Assembly: GCF_008831285.2 (NCBI RefSeq)
Contig: NC_045145.1
Location: 22,462,040-22,526,039, forward strand
Reading direction: 5' to 3'
Length of the DNA: 64,000 nucleotides
Source: Nymphaea colorata
Lineage: Eukaryota; Streptophyta; Magnoliopsida; Nymphaeales; Nymphaeaceae
The first letter of the stretch is position 1. The number at the start of each line of letters is the position of its first letter. Shown here one piece after another: positions 1 to 10,108 of the stretch. Below the pieces are notes generated by a model. That model did no database searches. It was given only the letters and a program-made list of their open reading frames with translations, and was not told the DNA's origin. Made by a program: the position numbers and the translations under genes.

Positions 1-180
1 TTTTTTGGTGAAAATCTTAAACACAAAGCTATTTCTAATCTACTCGCATATTTAACGTGTCACCACATTCTTTTACTTATAAAAAGTGGCTTTGAAAATA
101 AATCTCAAGTGTTTCGAAATATGAATATTCACAAAAGTGAGCGCCCCTACAAAGGAATTACAGGATTAATAACACAATCA
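1..180 (+). repeat. Dispersed repeat end, inverted relative to 38745-38890
   Basis: This stretch reads as the reverse complement of about 38745-38890. Shared blocks include the sequence around TTCACAAAAGTGAGCGCCCC and the downstream block with AACACAAAGCTAT. No coding potential is visible. It is the left end of a block that continues into the segmental duplication starting near base 420. The next 240 bases hold only AT-rich single-copy-looking sequence with a short TA run and a TTA run. Confidence 0.6.
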
Positions 181-1654
181 TTTTATTATCAAACACCCTC
201 TTTAGAAACGAGTTGTATATATATATAATAAAATGAACCTATGGTATTTTGAATGAAGCTTTATAGTATGCTGAAGCACAAGTGTGTGATAGAGTTTCTT
301 ACAGATTAGGTTGACAATGAATCTTCATCCTTAAATCCACGCATGTCTAGACGCCTTTCTTAAGAAAGTTCACTTTGTTTTATTATTATTATTATTATTT
401 TTTTTTACTTTTGTCACTCTAATTGCCTGTTCGAATGGATGGATAAAATGTGCCTCAAAAGTACAACTTGAGACATTCTGTGGGAAATTTTCACCTCTTG
501 TGTCCAATACCATGGATTTTTCTTTTCAAAGCCTACTTTGTCCGTTTCAATCTACTTAAACAAATGTGCTCGAGCCTTATTGCTGGCAGGTGAGACATGC
601 CACTTAGAAAAACATATCTTGAACAACAATTCTTTTTTGAATGATTAGCTATGTAATTGATTCTTAGCAGAATGAAAGATATCTTATTGGGCATAAGGCT
701 TTCAAATTACCCAGCATCTCCTTGTTGATCAATATTTTTATTCTAAGCACATTTTAGAAGCATGTGATAAGAAGAACAATGTGTTTTTGCAACATATGTT
801 CATAGAGTTATGTCTAAGGTAAACATCCACAATAATACATTATACTAAAATAAAAACATGGTGTTCTGTTGAAAGCCTATTTCAATCTACTTCCAAAACA
901 TGCATCAACTTTTTTCTCTGCAAGTTGCGTGAGATATATATGTGAATTACATAAGCTTGTCCTGAACAACTTGTCGAATGCATGCAAACGCGCTCCAAAG
1001 TTCTTTGGAGTATATATTAATACCTTACCACAAACAAAATCCTTTACTGCCACCTCCCTTTTTTTTAGCAAGAGAAAGGATCATTTATTTGCATTTTTTG
1101 GATGACAAAGTACAAAAAAACTAAAACTGGCTTTCGACAACTTACAGAGCTTTTAACCTCAATAAAAGTTTAGCAAAGCTTTTCCCTATGCCCTAAAAAA
1201 ATGTTGAATTTATATGCTTTGTCGACACAATTTAAGAATCCATTGATGAAAGATCAGACAGCATGCCGATCTTTCCAGATAACTTGTGTACATACGATAT
1301 ATGACTACTTAGATATTGGCTAATTTGACTGACTGTAAGATTCAGATTTGAACAGACAAAGCCATATCAGAGTTTCGCTATGCCTAATGCATGCACAGAC
1401 TAGTCTCTTCAGAAACATCCCAAAAAAATGTATCCTGCACTGACTACTTACGCGACTTGAATTTTCTTTTTGAATTCAACCAAATGAAATCATATACCAT
1501 TGAATAAAGTAATCGATAATAAATCTGAACCATTGGATGGCATGAGCAGTTGGCGAGAGATTTAAGTAGCCATACAATATATTCAGCTCCAGTGTCACCG
1601 TTTGCTGTTAAAGAGAAGTAGAGCCCACTAAAATTTTAATTGTTCTTTATCACA

Positions 1655-1990
1655 GATGATGCTTGGCATGGCCCGGCAGCATCGCCTCCTATCCTGGCCG
1701 CTGCTCGGCCAGGCTCGGCGGTTGTTGGCCATTGCATTTGAAGCCCAGCTTGTCCACGCAGCGGGAAATCCTAGCTTTTCCACTGCTCGGCCAGGTCTCA
1801 ACCATTGGGCCGGTGCTCGGCCAGGCACCGGTGCTCGGCAGTCATGGCCGGCTGCTGACTGTATGATCATGCAGAGAGCTGATGCCTGGCTCCATAACCT
1901 CCCTGTCTTCCTCCTCGGCCGTGGTCAGCCGTCGACCCTCGGCTAACTCAGCCAGCTCTAGGGACATTCCTGTCAGGTGACCTCTCTCCG
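1655..1990. other. GC-rich island with repeated GCTCGGCCAGG motif
   Basis: A sharp rise in GC content inside AT-rich DNA. The motif GCTCGGCCAGG and close variants recur several times between 1710 and 1840. Open frames exist on both strands, but the homologous island at about 52760-53110 carries indels that change them, so coding function is unlikely. It may be a 5' untranslated or first-exon remnant of the receptor-kinase-like gene whose exon lies downstream at 3143, or an inserted repeat. Function not recognised. Confidence 0.5.
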
Positions 1991-2000
1991 TTAATCCAAC

Positions 2001-2092
2001 TTCCTTGTCAAGCTTCCATAGGCAAATCAAGCCATCACGTTTCCTTGTCAAGCTTCCATGGGCAAATCAAGCCATCACGTTTCCTTGTCAAG
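2001..2092 (+). repeat. 40-bp tandem duplication (2.3 copies)
   Basis: A 40-base unit starting TTCCTTGTCAAGCTTCCAT occupies 2001-2040 and 2041-2080, and its first 12 bases repeat again at 2081-2092. The two full units differ at one position (ATAGGC against ATGGGC). The homologous place in copy B (around 53150-53202) has one full unit plus the partial one. The duplication therefore arose after the segmental duplication, or was lost from copy B. Confidence 0.9.
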
Positions 2093-3142
2093 AAAAAAGT
2101 TCATGATCACATCCCTGATTTGTTTGGGATTGACTGGAGATCTTATCTTCTTTTCTGGAGATCTAACCATGCATTTTGAATCGATTGGATTGGTAAGGTT
2201 TAACATTTCAATGATGAAACTGTGATTATTGTGTAAACCAATATTGCGATCGATAAGATATATGCATTCAAGTTGTGATATTAGTGTTCCAAAAATTGTA
2301 TGCAAAGAATATGGATTTGTGCATACGTACCCTCCAATCACATTGGCATTAATCTGATTCAGATAGAAACTGTAAAGTGAAGTTGAACTCGAGATTAGGA
2401 TATATAATGCTCCCATGTCCATTGATCGTTGATGGGTCCTTTGGCCTGTGATAGCATTCAGATTCATAGTTAATTAAATAGTGCCCCATCTTTCTGTTCT
2501 TGTTAGAATTGCATGTAAATTTAGTTTTGCAAATATGTGAACTGAGCAAATACGTGCTTACATGAACTGTTTTATGAACTATTGGATGAATTGAAGTAAT
2601 ATATTCTTAATGAAGTACCACATCATACTTTGTAAAAAAACTAACCTTGTATGTGATACCATGTCTTAATTAAGTTGATCAAGCATTTTAAGATCACTGC
2701 ACATGGCTTTCATATTCAGTCAGTTTATAAATGTGATTCATAGAATCTATTTATTGAATAAATATGAAAAACTGTTTTGAGTTCTTCAAATATATTGATT
2801 AGTCACTATATATGGGGTGTAGTGTGAGCTGTACGTCAAATTAGTAGAATGATAGCACCATTGAAAGAAGGGGGTTGCTTCTTTCTTAAGACTTCAAGTC
2901 AAGATGTGAGGAGCGCTTTTCACACGATATAGGCACACCCAAAGAAAAAAGAAAAAAAAAAATCGTTGTCCACATCCAGACCTAACTTGATCCTATCGGT
3001 ATCAGGTTTGAAATTTTAATTGCAATAAGCGGTGGAGCCACCATGTGGCTCATCCACCTTCTCAAGTTTGTTTAATTTTATGTTAATGTTTTGATATATT
3101 TGATAGTTTATATGTATAAGTATCACACTTTCTTCTCTTCAG

Positions 3143-3507
3143 GTTTCATCAATCTGGACTATGGCGCTTCAGATGATGCAAGCCACAAGAGCGATATTGG
3201 TCTGTTCTACACTTCTGATAGTTCATACATTTCCAATGGATTTGCGAAGCAAATCTCTTTAGACTGTTTGACTACAGTCTACAGATCTATCAAACATAAG
3301 AAGCTTTCCACAATACATAAGGAACTGTTACAGTTTGGTGCCCTTGACTTTAGGCTCAAGATACGTAGTTGGAGCTTATTCATGTATGGGAACTACAATG
3401 GGTTGTGCTCGGTACCAAATTTTGACCTCTACATGGGCCTGGACCTCTGCAATACAATTCAATTGGATAATGCAACTCATGTATTAAATGTATTGAATTG
3501 CATATAA
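3143..3507 (+). pseudogene. Truncated malectin-like domain exon of a receptor-like kinase
   Basis: The translation begins GFINLDYG, runs through a block with YTSDSSYISNGF, then WSLFMYGNYNGL, FDLYMGLDL and TVQLDNATHV-like residues. These are hallmarks, in the usual order, of the Malectin_like ectodomain (PF12819) of plant LRR receptor kinases. A strong acceptor, pyrimidine-rich and ending TTCTCTTCAG at 3142, fits the intron that normally follows the signal-peptide exon. The conserved match stops near the ATHVLNV residues and the frame closes at 3505-3507. The rest of the ectodomain, the LRRs, the transmembrane segment and the kinase domain are absent downstream. A Cys expected near LDCG reads as Tyr. 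Seen: domain blocks and acceptor. Inferred: a dead fragment of a membrane receptor gene. Confidence 0.75.
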
Positions 3508-4024
3508 CATGTTGTTATGAATTTTATTCTTGTTCTGATATAACATATTCAAAAAATAAAATATTCTCGTAATCGTATAGCAGTTTAAATATAATAGACA
3601 AAACTGATCATAGAAGACACAAACACTAGCTAAAACAAACAGTTTCAACATAACATACGCAAACATCAGATAAGACAAACAAAACTGACAATGGAAGACA
3701 CAAACATGGGACAAAAATGATAGATTGGACAAAACATAAAAAAATATCAGAATTGACAAAACAGACTTATGTGAAACAAACACTGGACATGAGAAACATA
3801 ATATTTTGTTTTTAAAATCATCAAACGGCAGAGAAAAAACATCAACGTCCATGAGGACAAAACAGTAATATGATGAACAATACATTCTATTTGTCTTGTC
3901 CCAATGGACAGCAATCAAACGACCGAAAGGTTCTCTTCCCTTCTCCTTGTCTCCCCCTTATCCCCAAGGTCCAATATCACTTCAAGACCAAGGAAACCGT
4001 GATTAAACTTTTTTTGGTGGAAAG
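3508..4024. other. A-rich non-coding stretch with GACAAAACA-like repeats
   Basis: From about 3600 to 3870 the plus strand is purine/A-rich and loosely repeats a GACAAAACA or GACAAACA motif with neighbours such as GGAAGACACAAACA, consistent with a decayed repeat. No gene is supported; the ORFs here are low-complexity. Confidence 0.4.
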
Positions 4025-4435
4025 TAGGGATGTCAATGTATCTAGTTTAGATCAAAGATCCAATTGGATAGTTCCAAAAAAATCGGATATGAAAAAAATT
4101 ATATACAATTAATAAACTGGATCAGATTCAGATTTAAGAAGTGGCAGCTGATGGGATTTGGTTTCGCAATAGATTTAGTTTAAAAAAACATTATATTTCA
4201 AATGCCCTTACCTTTTGAAAATCAGCCAAATACTGTTCAAAATTTGGATTCAGATTCAGATCTAAATTAGATTCAGATTGTGATATCGGATATCAGATTC
4301 ATAATCAAATTTAGATATATATATTTTTTTTCATTCGTATTTGAATCTGAATTCAAATTCGAGCATGCAAATATCGAAAAGAACAGATATGATTATGAGT
4401 TTATCCCATTCAAGTTTGACCCTTTAACATCCCTA
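4025..4435. mobile_element. MITE-like element with TAGGGATGTCAAT terminus (hAT-like)
   Basis: The left end reads TAGGGATGTCAATG and the right end reads AACATCCCTA, forming an inverted terminal repeat. The interior is built of alternating GATTCAGATT, GGATAT and GAATTTGAAT words, as in the related element at 16822-17186. Ends of this kind (TAGGGNTGTCAA) are typical of hAT-type non-autonomous elements in plants. No convincing 8-bp target duplication is visible, so the boundaries may be worn. Confidence 0.55.
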
Positions 4436-4518
4436 GAACCTAAATGTTGAAGCAAAGATTGCAACAAACAGTTGAGAATTTATAATGCCAAAGCGTGGTA
4501 TTCGCCCCTTCCCGTTCA

Positions 4519-4915
4519 TTGCTTGCTGTTTGTCCTTTTGCTTCCAACATTTCACCTATTTCTGCATTCTTCCAGGTTACCTTGCAAATGCACCCACCCA
4601 TTATCACTTCTATCAACACGTATGTGAATATTCTGTACCTGAGAGCGCTTCCGGCACTAAAACGACGATCTTGTCCCTGAAGTGAATATCCTGTACGATC
4701 GATAACTGAAGGGCCTGGGAAGACTCAAAAGATGACCACCACGAACTCCGACACTAAAACTGACTTTCCTGATCGGTAACTCCGGAGGCTGTTAACTGAC
4801 CCATCGTGTCTCTCGGAATCCAGTTAATCCTTAGTATCATTGGAGGTAATTCAAACATCTTGTACTTCAAATGGTATCTGGTATCCCACAGACAGTAGCG
4901 AAGCCACATTCTCTG
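4519..4915 (+). repeat. Rearranged fragments of cyclin D intron 2, exon 4 and intron 4
   Basis: Three blocks match the cyclin gene in its sense orientation. 4519-4640 matches 34070-34235 (intron 2). 4643-4745 matches 34360-34455 (intron 2). About 4786-4915 matches about 32265-32365 (end of exon 4, its GT donor and the start of intron 4). The second and first blocks are in the opposite order from the gene. Because a donor site and intron bases are retained, this came from genomic DNA, not from a processed mRNA. The block joins directly to an antisense UPF0496 fragment at about 4919. Confidence 0.75.
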
Positions 4916-4918
4916 GCT

Positions 4919-5287
4919 CCGGTGCCCCGACGGCGTCGACTGCAGGAGGAGCCCATCAAGCTCTTCCTTCAAGTTCTTCATGTTGGTGAGTAAGGATTCC
5001 AGGAAATAGTCGGCTTTCAGGTCTAGGAAATCTTTCTTTAGGGTGGAGAGGAATTTATCTTTTTTGATGACCGGCTGGAAGGCCGCACCATGTTGCAGCT
5101 CGATAGTTTGCCGGTTGGAGTCATAGATGAGGCTCACTGAACGGGCCATGGCCGGCGCACGCCATGGGGCAATACTGTCAAAAATCCGCAACTTAAAGTC
5201 ATAGACGAGGGACACTGAACGGGCCATGGCCAGCGCACCTAAACGCCATGGGGCAAATACTGTGCAACCCCCGCAACTTAACGACAT
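4919..5287 (-). pseudogene. UPF0496 (DUF677) gene fragment with internal duplication
   Basis: On the minus strand this encodes residues similar to 14774-15790, including RSVSLIYDSNRQTIELQ, KKDKFLSTLKKDFLDL and LLTNMKNLKEELDGLL. Only the N-terminal helical part is present. A unit of roughly 80 bases with CACTGAACGGGCCATGGCC occurs twice (about 5132-5210 and 5212-5290). The frame runs open from an ATG at 5287 on through the antisense cyclin fragment to a stop at 4754, giving a chimeric open frame of about 177 codons. No membrane segments or C-terminal half exist, so I regard it as a pseudogene fragment, although the open chimeric frame is notable. Confidence 0.75.
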
Positions 5288-5319
5288 GCGGTTCAATTAC
5301 AATACAAAATTGTTTTTGG

Positions 5320-6930
5320 GGGGGATGACGTTTGACCATGGGTGGTCGTCGACCCGGGTCATCGGCGTTACCTGATACTCGGCTCGGCCCAGACTTGGGC
5401 CCCATATACACGATAACATTTAAAAATTTATTTTTTTATTATTAATAATATATATGATTATTAAAAATATATTTTATATTTAAAAATTATTTTAATGTTT
5501 TAAAAAATATTTTTTTATTATAGTCAGGCCCAAGTTTCCTGTAACAGGTCGGGCTTAGTCTCGAGTTTCAAACGTTGGGCCTATCAGACCGCGTTCTTAT
5601 CCGGCTGGGTCGCTGCGGTTCCCACCCTCATGTTTGACAACTGATGGAGCATTGGTGGTTCATAAGGGTAGTAGGGTTGGGCCCTAGGCCGGGCCGCCTG
5701 TGGGGACCGGCCCGGTTCGGGCCGTGAAAAACCTGGCCCGGTCTTAGGCTGATGCACCGGCCTGGGTCTGCTCGGGCCGATGCGCCGGCCCGTGTCGGCC
5801 TTGTCCCGGCCCAATGTGCCGGTTCCCCATGCGCCGGTTCGGGCTCGGCATAATCAGCCCGTTAAGGATTTAAAAAATTATTTTTTTTTAAATTTTTTAT
5901 TTTAATAATATATATTTATTATTAACAAATATATTTAATATTTAAAAATTTATTTTATCATTTAAAAAATATTATTTTATTATTACCGGCCACGGCCAAG
6001 CCCGGGTTTTAAATATCGGGCCGGCCCGGCCGGATGCCCACCTCTGAAGGGTAGGCATCCAGCCAGGTCGAGGTAGGTACCAGGTACCAGTAGGGGTGCT
6101 TATCGGGCCGGGCCGGCCCCATAAGACGGGGACCGGCTCGTCGCGTCGGGCCAAAAACCGGGGCCCAGCCTGATGGGGGGAAGAGGGAAGAAGGAGAGGG
6201 AGGGGGAGGAGGTGGAGGCGAAAGGGGACGCGAGGAGGAGGAAGGGAAGAGGGGATGGGAGGAGGAACAGGAGGACGTGGAGGCAGGAGGGGGGAGGGGA
6301 AGAGGAACGGGAGGAGGAGGGGGGACGGGCAGGACCGGGCCACCAATGGGCCGCATCATTGTGCCCCGGCCCGACCGAGACAAGTACCTGCCGGCGGCCC
6401 GGCCCGACACCCAGGCTTAGGTACTAGGCCCAGTATGGGCCCGTTGTTCGGGCCTAAACAACTTGATCTGGGCCCTTGCTCAGGCCCAATGAGCCACTTG
6501 GATTGGTTTGACAGGGCTCCATACGACCCGATAACTTTTAAAAAATATTTTTTATTATTAATAATATATATATTATTATTAAAAACAACTCAGTTGGGCC
6601 CCGACTCGAGCCCAATGAGCCACCTGGATTGGTCCAATAGGGCTCGATCCGTCTCGATAACTTTAAAAAATATTTTTTATTATTAATAATATATATATTA
6701 TTATTAAAAATATATTTTTTAGTAATAATAATATATATATTATTATTAAAAATATATTTTTTAGTATTAATAATATATATATTATTATTAAAAATATATT
6801 TTTTATTACGAAAAATTTTAAAAAATATATATTACAACCGAACCAGGCCCAGGTTCAAGGTATTGGGCCCAAGCCCAAGTTTCGAACATCAAGCCGGACC
6901 AAAACCAGTTCTCCATTTTTGTTGATATTT
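5320..6930. repeat. Nested GC-rich (GGGCCGGGCC-type) and AT-rich repeat complex
   Basis: GC-rich blocks built of GGGCCCAGG, CCGGCCCGG and GCCGGTTC words (5320-5420, 5525-5870, 5985-6535, 6590-6660, 6835-6905) alternate with AT-rich blocks of TTTTTATTATTAATAATATA and AAAATATTTT words. The block with CCCAATGAGCCAC...TTGGATTGG-type sequence occurs twice (about 6485-6545 and 6610-6665). From about 6175 to 6330 the plus strand is almost purely purine (GGAGGAGG). Open frames here are low-complexity Pro/Arg/Gly products. This resembles a decayed GC-palindromic transposon family common in plant genomes; superfamily not assigned. Confidence 0.6.
6675..6815 (+). repeat. About 42-bp AT tandem repeat
   Basis: A unit ending AAAAATATATTTTTTAG and containing TAATAATATATATATTATTA is repeated about three times. 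Each unit is partly self-complementary and could extrude as a cruciform or hairpin. Confidence 0.8.
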
Positions 6931-7095
6931 TTATTTCTACATTTTACCTTTTATTTTTATTATTGTTTTCTTCAAACTTTTTTATACTACATTTTGCTTT
7001 TTGTTCCATTACCTAAATGATAAAATAGAGAATAAAACAAAAGAGAAAGATATATGCAACTCCTACTCATCTTCCACTTGCTTGAATGTCTGGAG
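6915..7095 (+). repeat. Solo arm of the fold-back element seen at 61776-62267
   Basis: Contains GATATTTTTATTTCTACATT, then TTTTGCTTTTTGTTCCATTA, then AATAAAACAAAAGAGAAAGA in the same order as the left arm of the long-inverted-repeat element at 61776-62267. The matching second arm is not found nearby, so this is a truncated relic. Confidence 0.6.
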
Positions 7096-7574
7096 TTGTC
7101 GCTTATGTTGGACCATTACTTGTAGCTCTCTACTTGCTCTTTTTAACAGTCATCAATCATTTCTGAAACTTTATCATATGTTGAGCATTTGGTGGAAGTT
7201 GCTTAGGCTAACCCTGCACCAAAAACCACGGCAAGAAGTGAGATCACCTTATGAGCACAAGAATATTGATTTCACAAAACTAAAAGACTTAGAAACCTTT
7301 CAAATCAAACAAGAAATCACCACGAACAAAAACACGATACATTTCCCACAAAAGCACCAAAAAACGAAAAAAGGAAACTTTTGAAAGAACAATAGTGGTC
7401 GATTCATAAGGCCGGGCAAACCGAAAATCACGAAAAAGAAGCCGGAGAAAAAATAAAAAAGAAGCGAAAAAATAAAGAGTTACAGGGATGGTACCTTAAA
7501 CTCGAGCATCTAAGAGATGCAAGAGCACTAAAAAGAAAAATCTTAAGAGAGTTATACATATATATAAATACCTT
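7096..7574. other. No gene recognised
   Basis: AT-rich sequence. A 127-codon open frame at 7001-7384 is rich in Lys, Thr and Asn with no recognisable motif. It overlaps the repeat arm above, so I do not call it a gene. Confidence 0.4.
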
Positions 7575-8270
7575 TCCGTCCACGTCTTGTCCACCCACAA
7601 GCCCAACTGTCAACTTGCTAATGCTGTCGCCGCTGCAACCTTGCTTGCAAGCACCGGGCTGGTATCGAGCAGGGGCACGGGAATTGAACAAATCGAAACA
7701 ACATTGGAGATGGCTTTCTTGCCCAGCTGCTGGACTTCTCCACGATGTCTTGGTGTTGCTTCAACAAGCGGGGGAACGACTCCTGGAGACTTTCGCTGAA
7801 GCTATCGCCCCATCCAAAACGCCACAGCCTATCCAGAACTTTTATCTCCTCCTCCTCCTCGTGCCCCGACGGCGTCCACTGCAAAAAAGGGCAAGCTCTT
7901 CGTTCAAGTTGTTCATGTTCCTGAGTAAGGATTTCAGGAAATCGTCGGCTTCCAAGCTGAGGTCTAGTAAGTCTTTCTTGAGGGTGAAAAGAAATTTACC
8001 TTTCCTGATGGCCGGCCAGTCGGCCACACCATCAGGGGCGGAGGGAATCCTAGTTTTACCTCTGCACAGCATCAGCCCTATCATTTTCCGATTGAAGTCA
8101 TCAGCATTTGCCGATTGAAGTCATCCATGAAGGACACTGAACAGGTGACAAGGTTGACGGGCGAAACAACTAGATTTCTTTAGGAAGAAAGGAAGCTCCT
8201 GGAAGAAGAGATTACCATAGTTTTCATCTACTGTGCCCTGGAGCTACTTGCGCTTACTCTCTTTCCCTCA
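7575..8270 (-). pseudogene. UPF0496 (DUF677) pseudogene
   Basis: The minus strand is homologous to most of 14774-15790. It covers the membrane region near ANAVAAATL-like codons, the LDRLWRFGWGDSFSESLQESF and LLKQHQDI blocks, the NMNNLNEEL block and the N-terminal region, ending near 8240-8270. Compared with the intact gene it lacks the C-terminal third. It carries frameshifts near 7690-7730 and 7880, has a duplicated or altered block near 8040-8125 (GATTGAAGTCATC occurs twice), and splits into several short frames. It is therefore a decayed paralogue in the same orientation as the intact gene. Confidence 0.85.
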
Positions 8271-8654
8271 CCTGGTTGGAGCAATGCAGTTGAACCTCCT
8301 TTGAACGCTGTTGAGTTCAATTACGAAACGGAAAAAAAAAAAACTTTTTTTTATGACGTTTAACAACTGAACAACTGTTAGAGACAATGACATTTAAAGT
8401 GTTGTTTTGAAATCTAACATACATTACCAATATGATCTTTAGGATTGATACAAAATATATATTAAGTTTTTCATTTTTTAAGTTTTAGTAGTGTTTTTAT
8501 AATAAGCAAAAATAGCTCCCATAACATCAACATTTTGGTAATAAAAAAATATTTCAAATAACCTTTGTGCAAAAAATTAAAGGGTCTTGTTTTTCTCCTT
8601 CATCATATATACACACATAAAAAAAAAAGAGATAGAGTAGCCTACTGGAGGAGG
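8271..8654. other. Non-coding; includes degenerate repeat shared with 9730-9990
   Basis: No coding signal. The part from about 8440 to 8610 is a diverged relative of about 9730-9990 (shared words such as GATACAAAATATATATTA/GATGCAAAACATATATTA, TTTTTATAATAA and TTAA(G)GGGTCT). This suggests a repeat present twice in direct orientation. Confidence 0.4.
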
Positions 8655-8965
8655 TCATCACTGACACCAATAGGAAAGGTTAAGACCTCAGACCTAGGCA
8701 TCGAGATGGCTGGGCCCAGTAAGAGCATGGTCTAGGCTGGCAGAAATCTCGGGCTTGAGCTTGATACTCGAAACCAAACTCAAGTACGACCCGGTTACAG
8801 TAAAAAAAAATTAATATAAAATAATTTTTTATTTATAAAATATATTTTTAATAATAAAATATATATTTTTAATAAAAATAAAAATATTTTTTATTTGTTA
8901 TTGTGCTGAATAGAGCCTCTATGGGGCCAACCTAGGCCGGTTTTCCCAAGCCTGATCTGGTTGGG
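8655..8965. repeat. GC/AT alternating repeat, same family as 5320-6930
   Basis: A short copy of the family at 5320-6930: GC-rich ends with GGGCCCAGTAAG, TCGGGCTTGAG and CCTAGGCCGG flank an AT core of AAAATATATTTTTAATAA words. Confidence 0.5.
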
Positions 8966-10002
8966 TACATGATGCCCATGTCCACTTTCAGAAGTCTCGT
9001 GATGTTCTCTGCCCACAAGTTCTGTGACTACCATAAACATTTCTTTTTTGATATACCCGAAAAGCATACTGAATGGTGTTTTATTGTTCGCTTAGCAAAT
9101 TTTTAGTATAACTTTTTGAAAGGATATATTCTTGTTTTTTCAGACTATTGAAGCGTTGATTGTTACGTTCCAATATGCAATATATTGTTCCACGGCCGAA
9201 TATTTTGAATGCTTGAATATAATATATTTAGTTATTTGATTTATAGAGCGTGAAATGGACAAAAATATCAAGTGGAAAGTGATTGACCCCTTGCGTAACA
9301 ATACCTCAATCCATTTATAAGTGAGATTATTAATTATTTCTCTCTTTGTTAGGAAAAAAAAAAAAACTATATTGTCATTAAGTATGACTAGGGGTGGAAA
9401 CAGAAATTATCCTTTAGAGGTGCCAAATAGTATTTTCAAAATTTACACTAGAACACGAAAATGTTTTACTCAATTTTTACATGGCTCTGATTAAAAATTT
9501 TCAAAAACTTAAGTATAATTTTTTCTCCGCCTCCGACCATGACATTAGAGACCACTGTCATTTATAATTTTATCAAATTTTAGATTCAGCTATTCCTAAA
9601 CGACGTGATAATTTCTATTATAGAAAAATTAACTTATACCTTATGAAATTACTGCCCGACCAGCCTTGACTATCATCTTCATGGACATATTCATCATATA
9701 GCACAAAAGGCTTAATGATTAAATTTTTTTGTTTTTTTTTTTTGCAATCCAACCAAATTGAAATGATCTTAAAAATGTATTGATGCAAAACATATATTAG
9801 GTTGATCATTTATTAGATTTCAATAGTGGAACCTTTTGATAATAAAAGAATCCATTCTTTTCATAAAAGCAATTTGTACCAAAGCATGTTTTACATTAAA
9901 ATAGTTTTTATAAATATATTAAGATGTCTATATTCAGTTATTAATAAAAAATTAAGGGGTCTAGCTTTTTATCTCAGACCTAAGTGTCTAGTTTCTACCA
10001 AT
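8966..10002. other. Decayed repeats, no gene
   Basis: 9385-9600 contains AGGGGTGGAAACAGAAATTA followed by AT-rich words and a CCTCCGACC block, which looks like a worn-out MITE. 9730-9990 is a diverged second copy of 8440-8610. No ORF shows a domain signature. Confidence 0.35.
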
Positions 10003-10011
10003 TTCTCTCTT

Positions 10012-10101
<90 letters not shown>

Positions 10102-10108
10102 GTGTGTG
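10003..10108 (+). repeat. Compound microsatellite (CT)n(AT)n(GT)n
   Basis: A CT-rich run (about 10003-10048) passes directly into about 25 AT repeats (10048-10098) and then a short TG run (10099-10108). Likely highly polymorphic. Confidence 0.97.

Larger units (their letters stand above)
420..3122 (+). repeat. Segmental duplication copy A (pairs with 51195-54241)
   Basis: Nearly the whole interval aligns in the same orientation with about 51195-54241. Matches run through an AT-rich part (420-1640), a GC-rich part (1655-1990) and another AT-rich part (2000-3122). Small indels and scattered substitutions separate the copies. The AT-rich first part also matches 36540-37985 in inverted orientation. 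The duplication ends abruptly around TATAAGTATC at 3113-3122, about 20 bases before the splice acceptor of the malectin-like exon, so the second copy lacks that exon. No intact gene lies inside; the small ORFs are not conserved in frame between copies. Confidence 0.8.

Noticed and set aside
2090-2180. Signal-peptide-like frame MITSLICLGLTGDLIFFSGD followed by a GTAAGG donor, as exon 1 of the malectin-like gene
   Set aside because: Its phase does not fit the exon at 3143 and the frame is not conserved in the older copy at 11.99 kb.
6009-6686. Pro-rich and Arg/Gly-rich frames of 84-143 codons
   Set aside because: Composition-driven frames in a purine-rich and GC-rich repeat.
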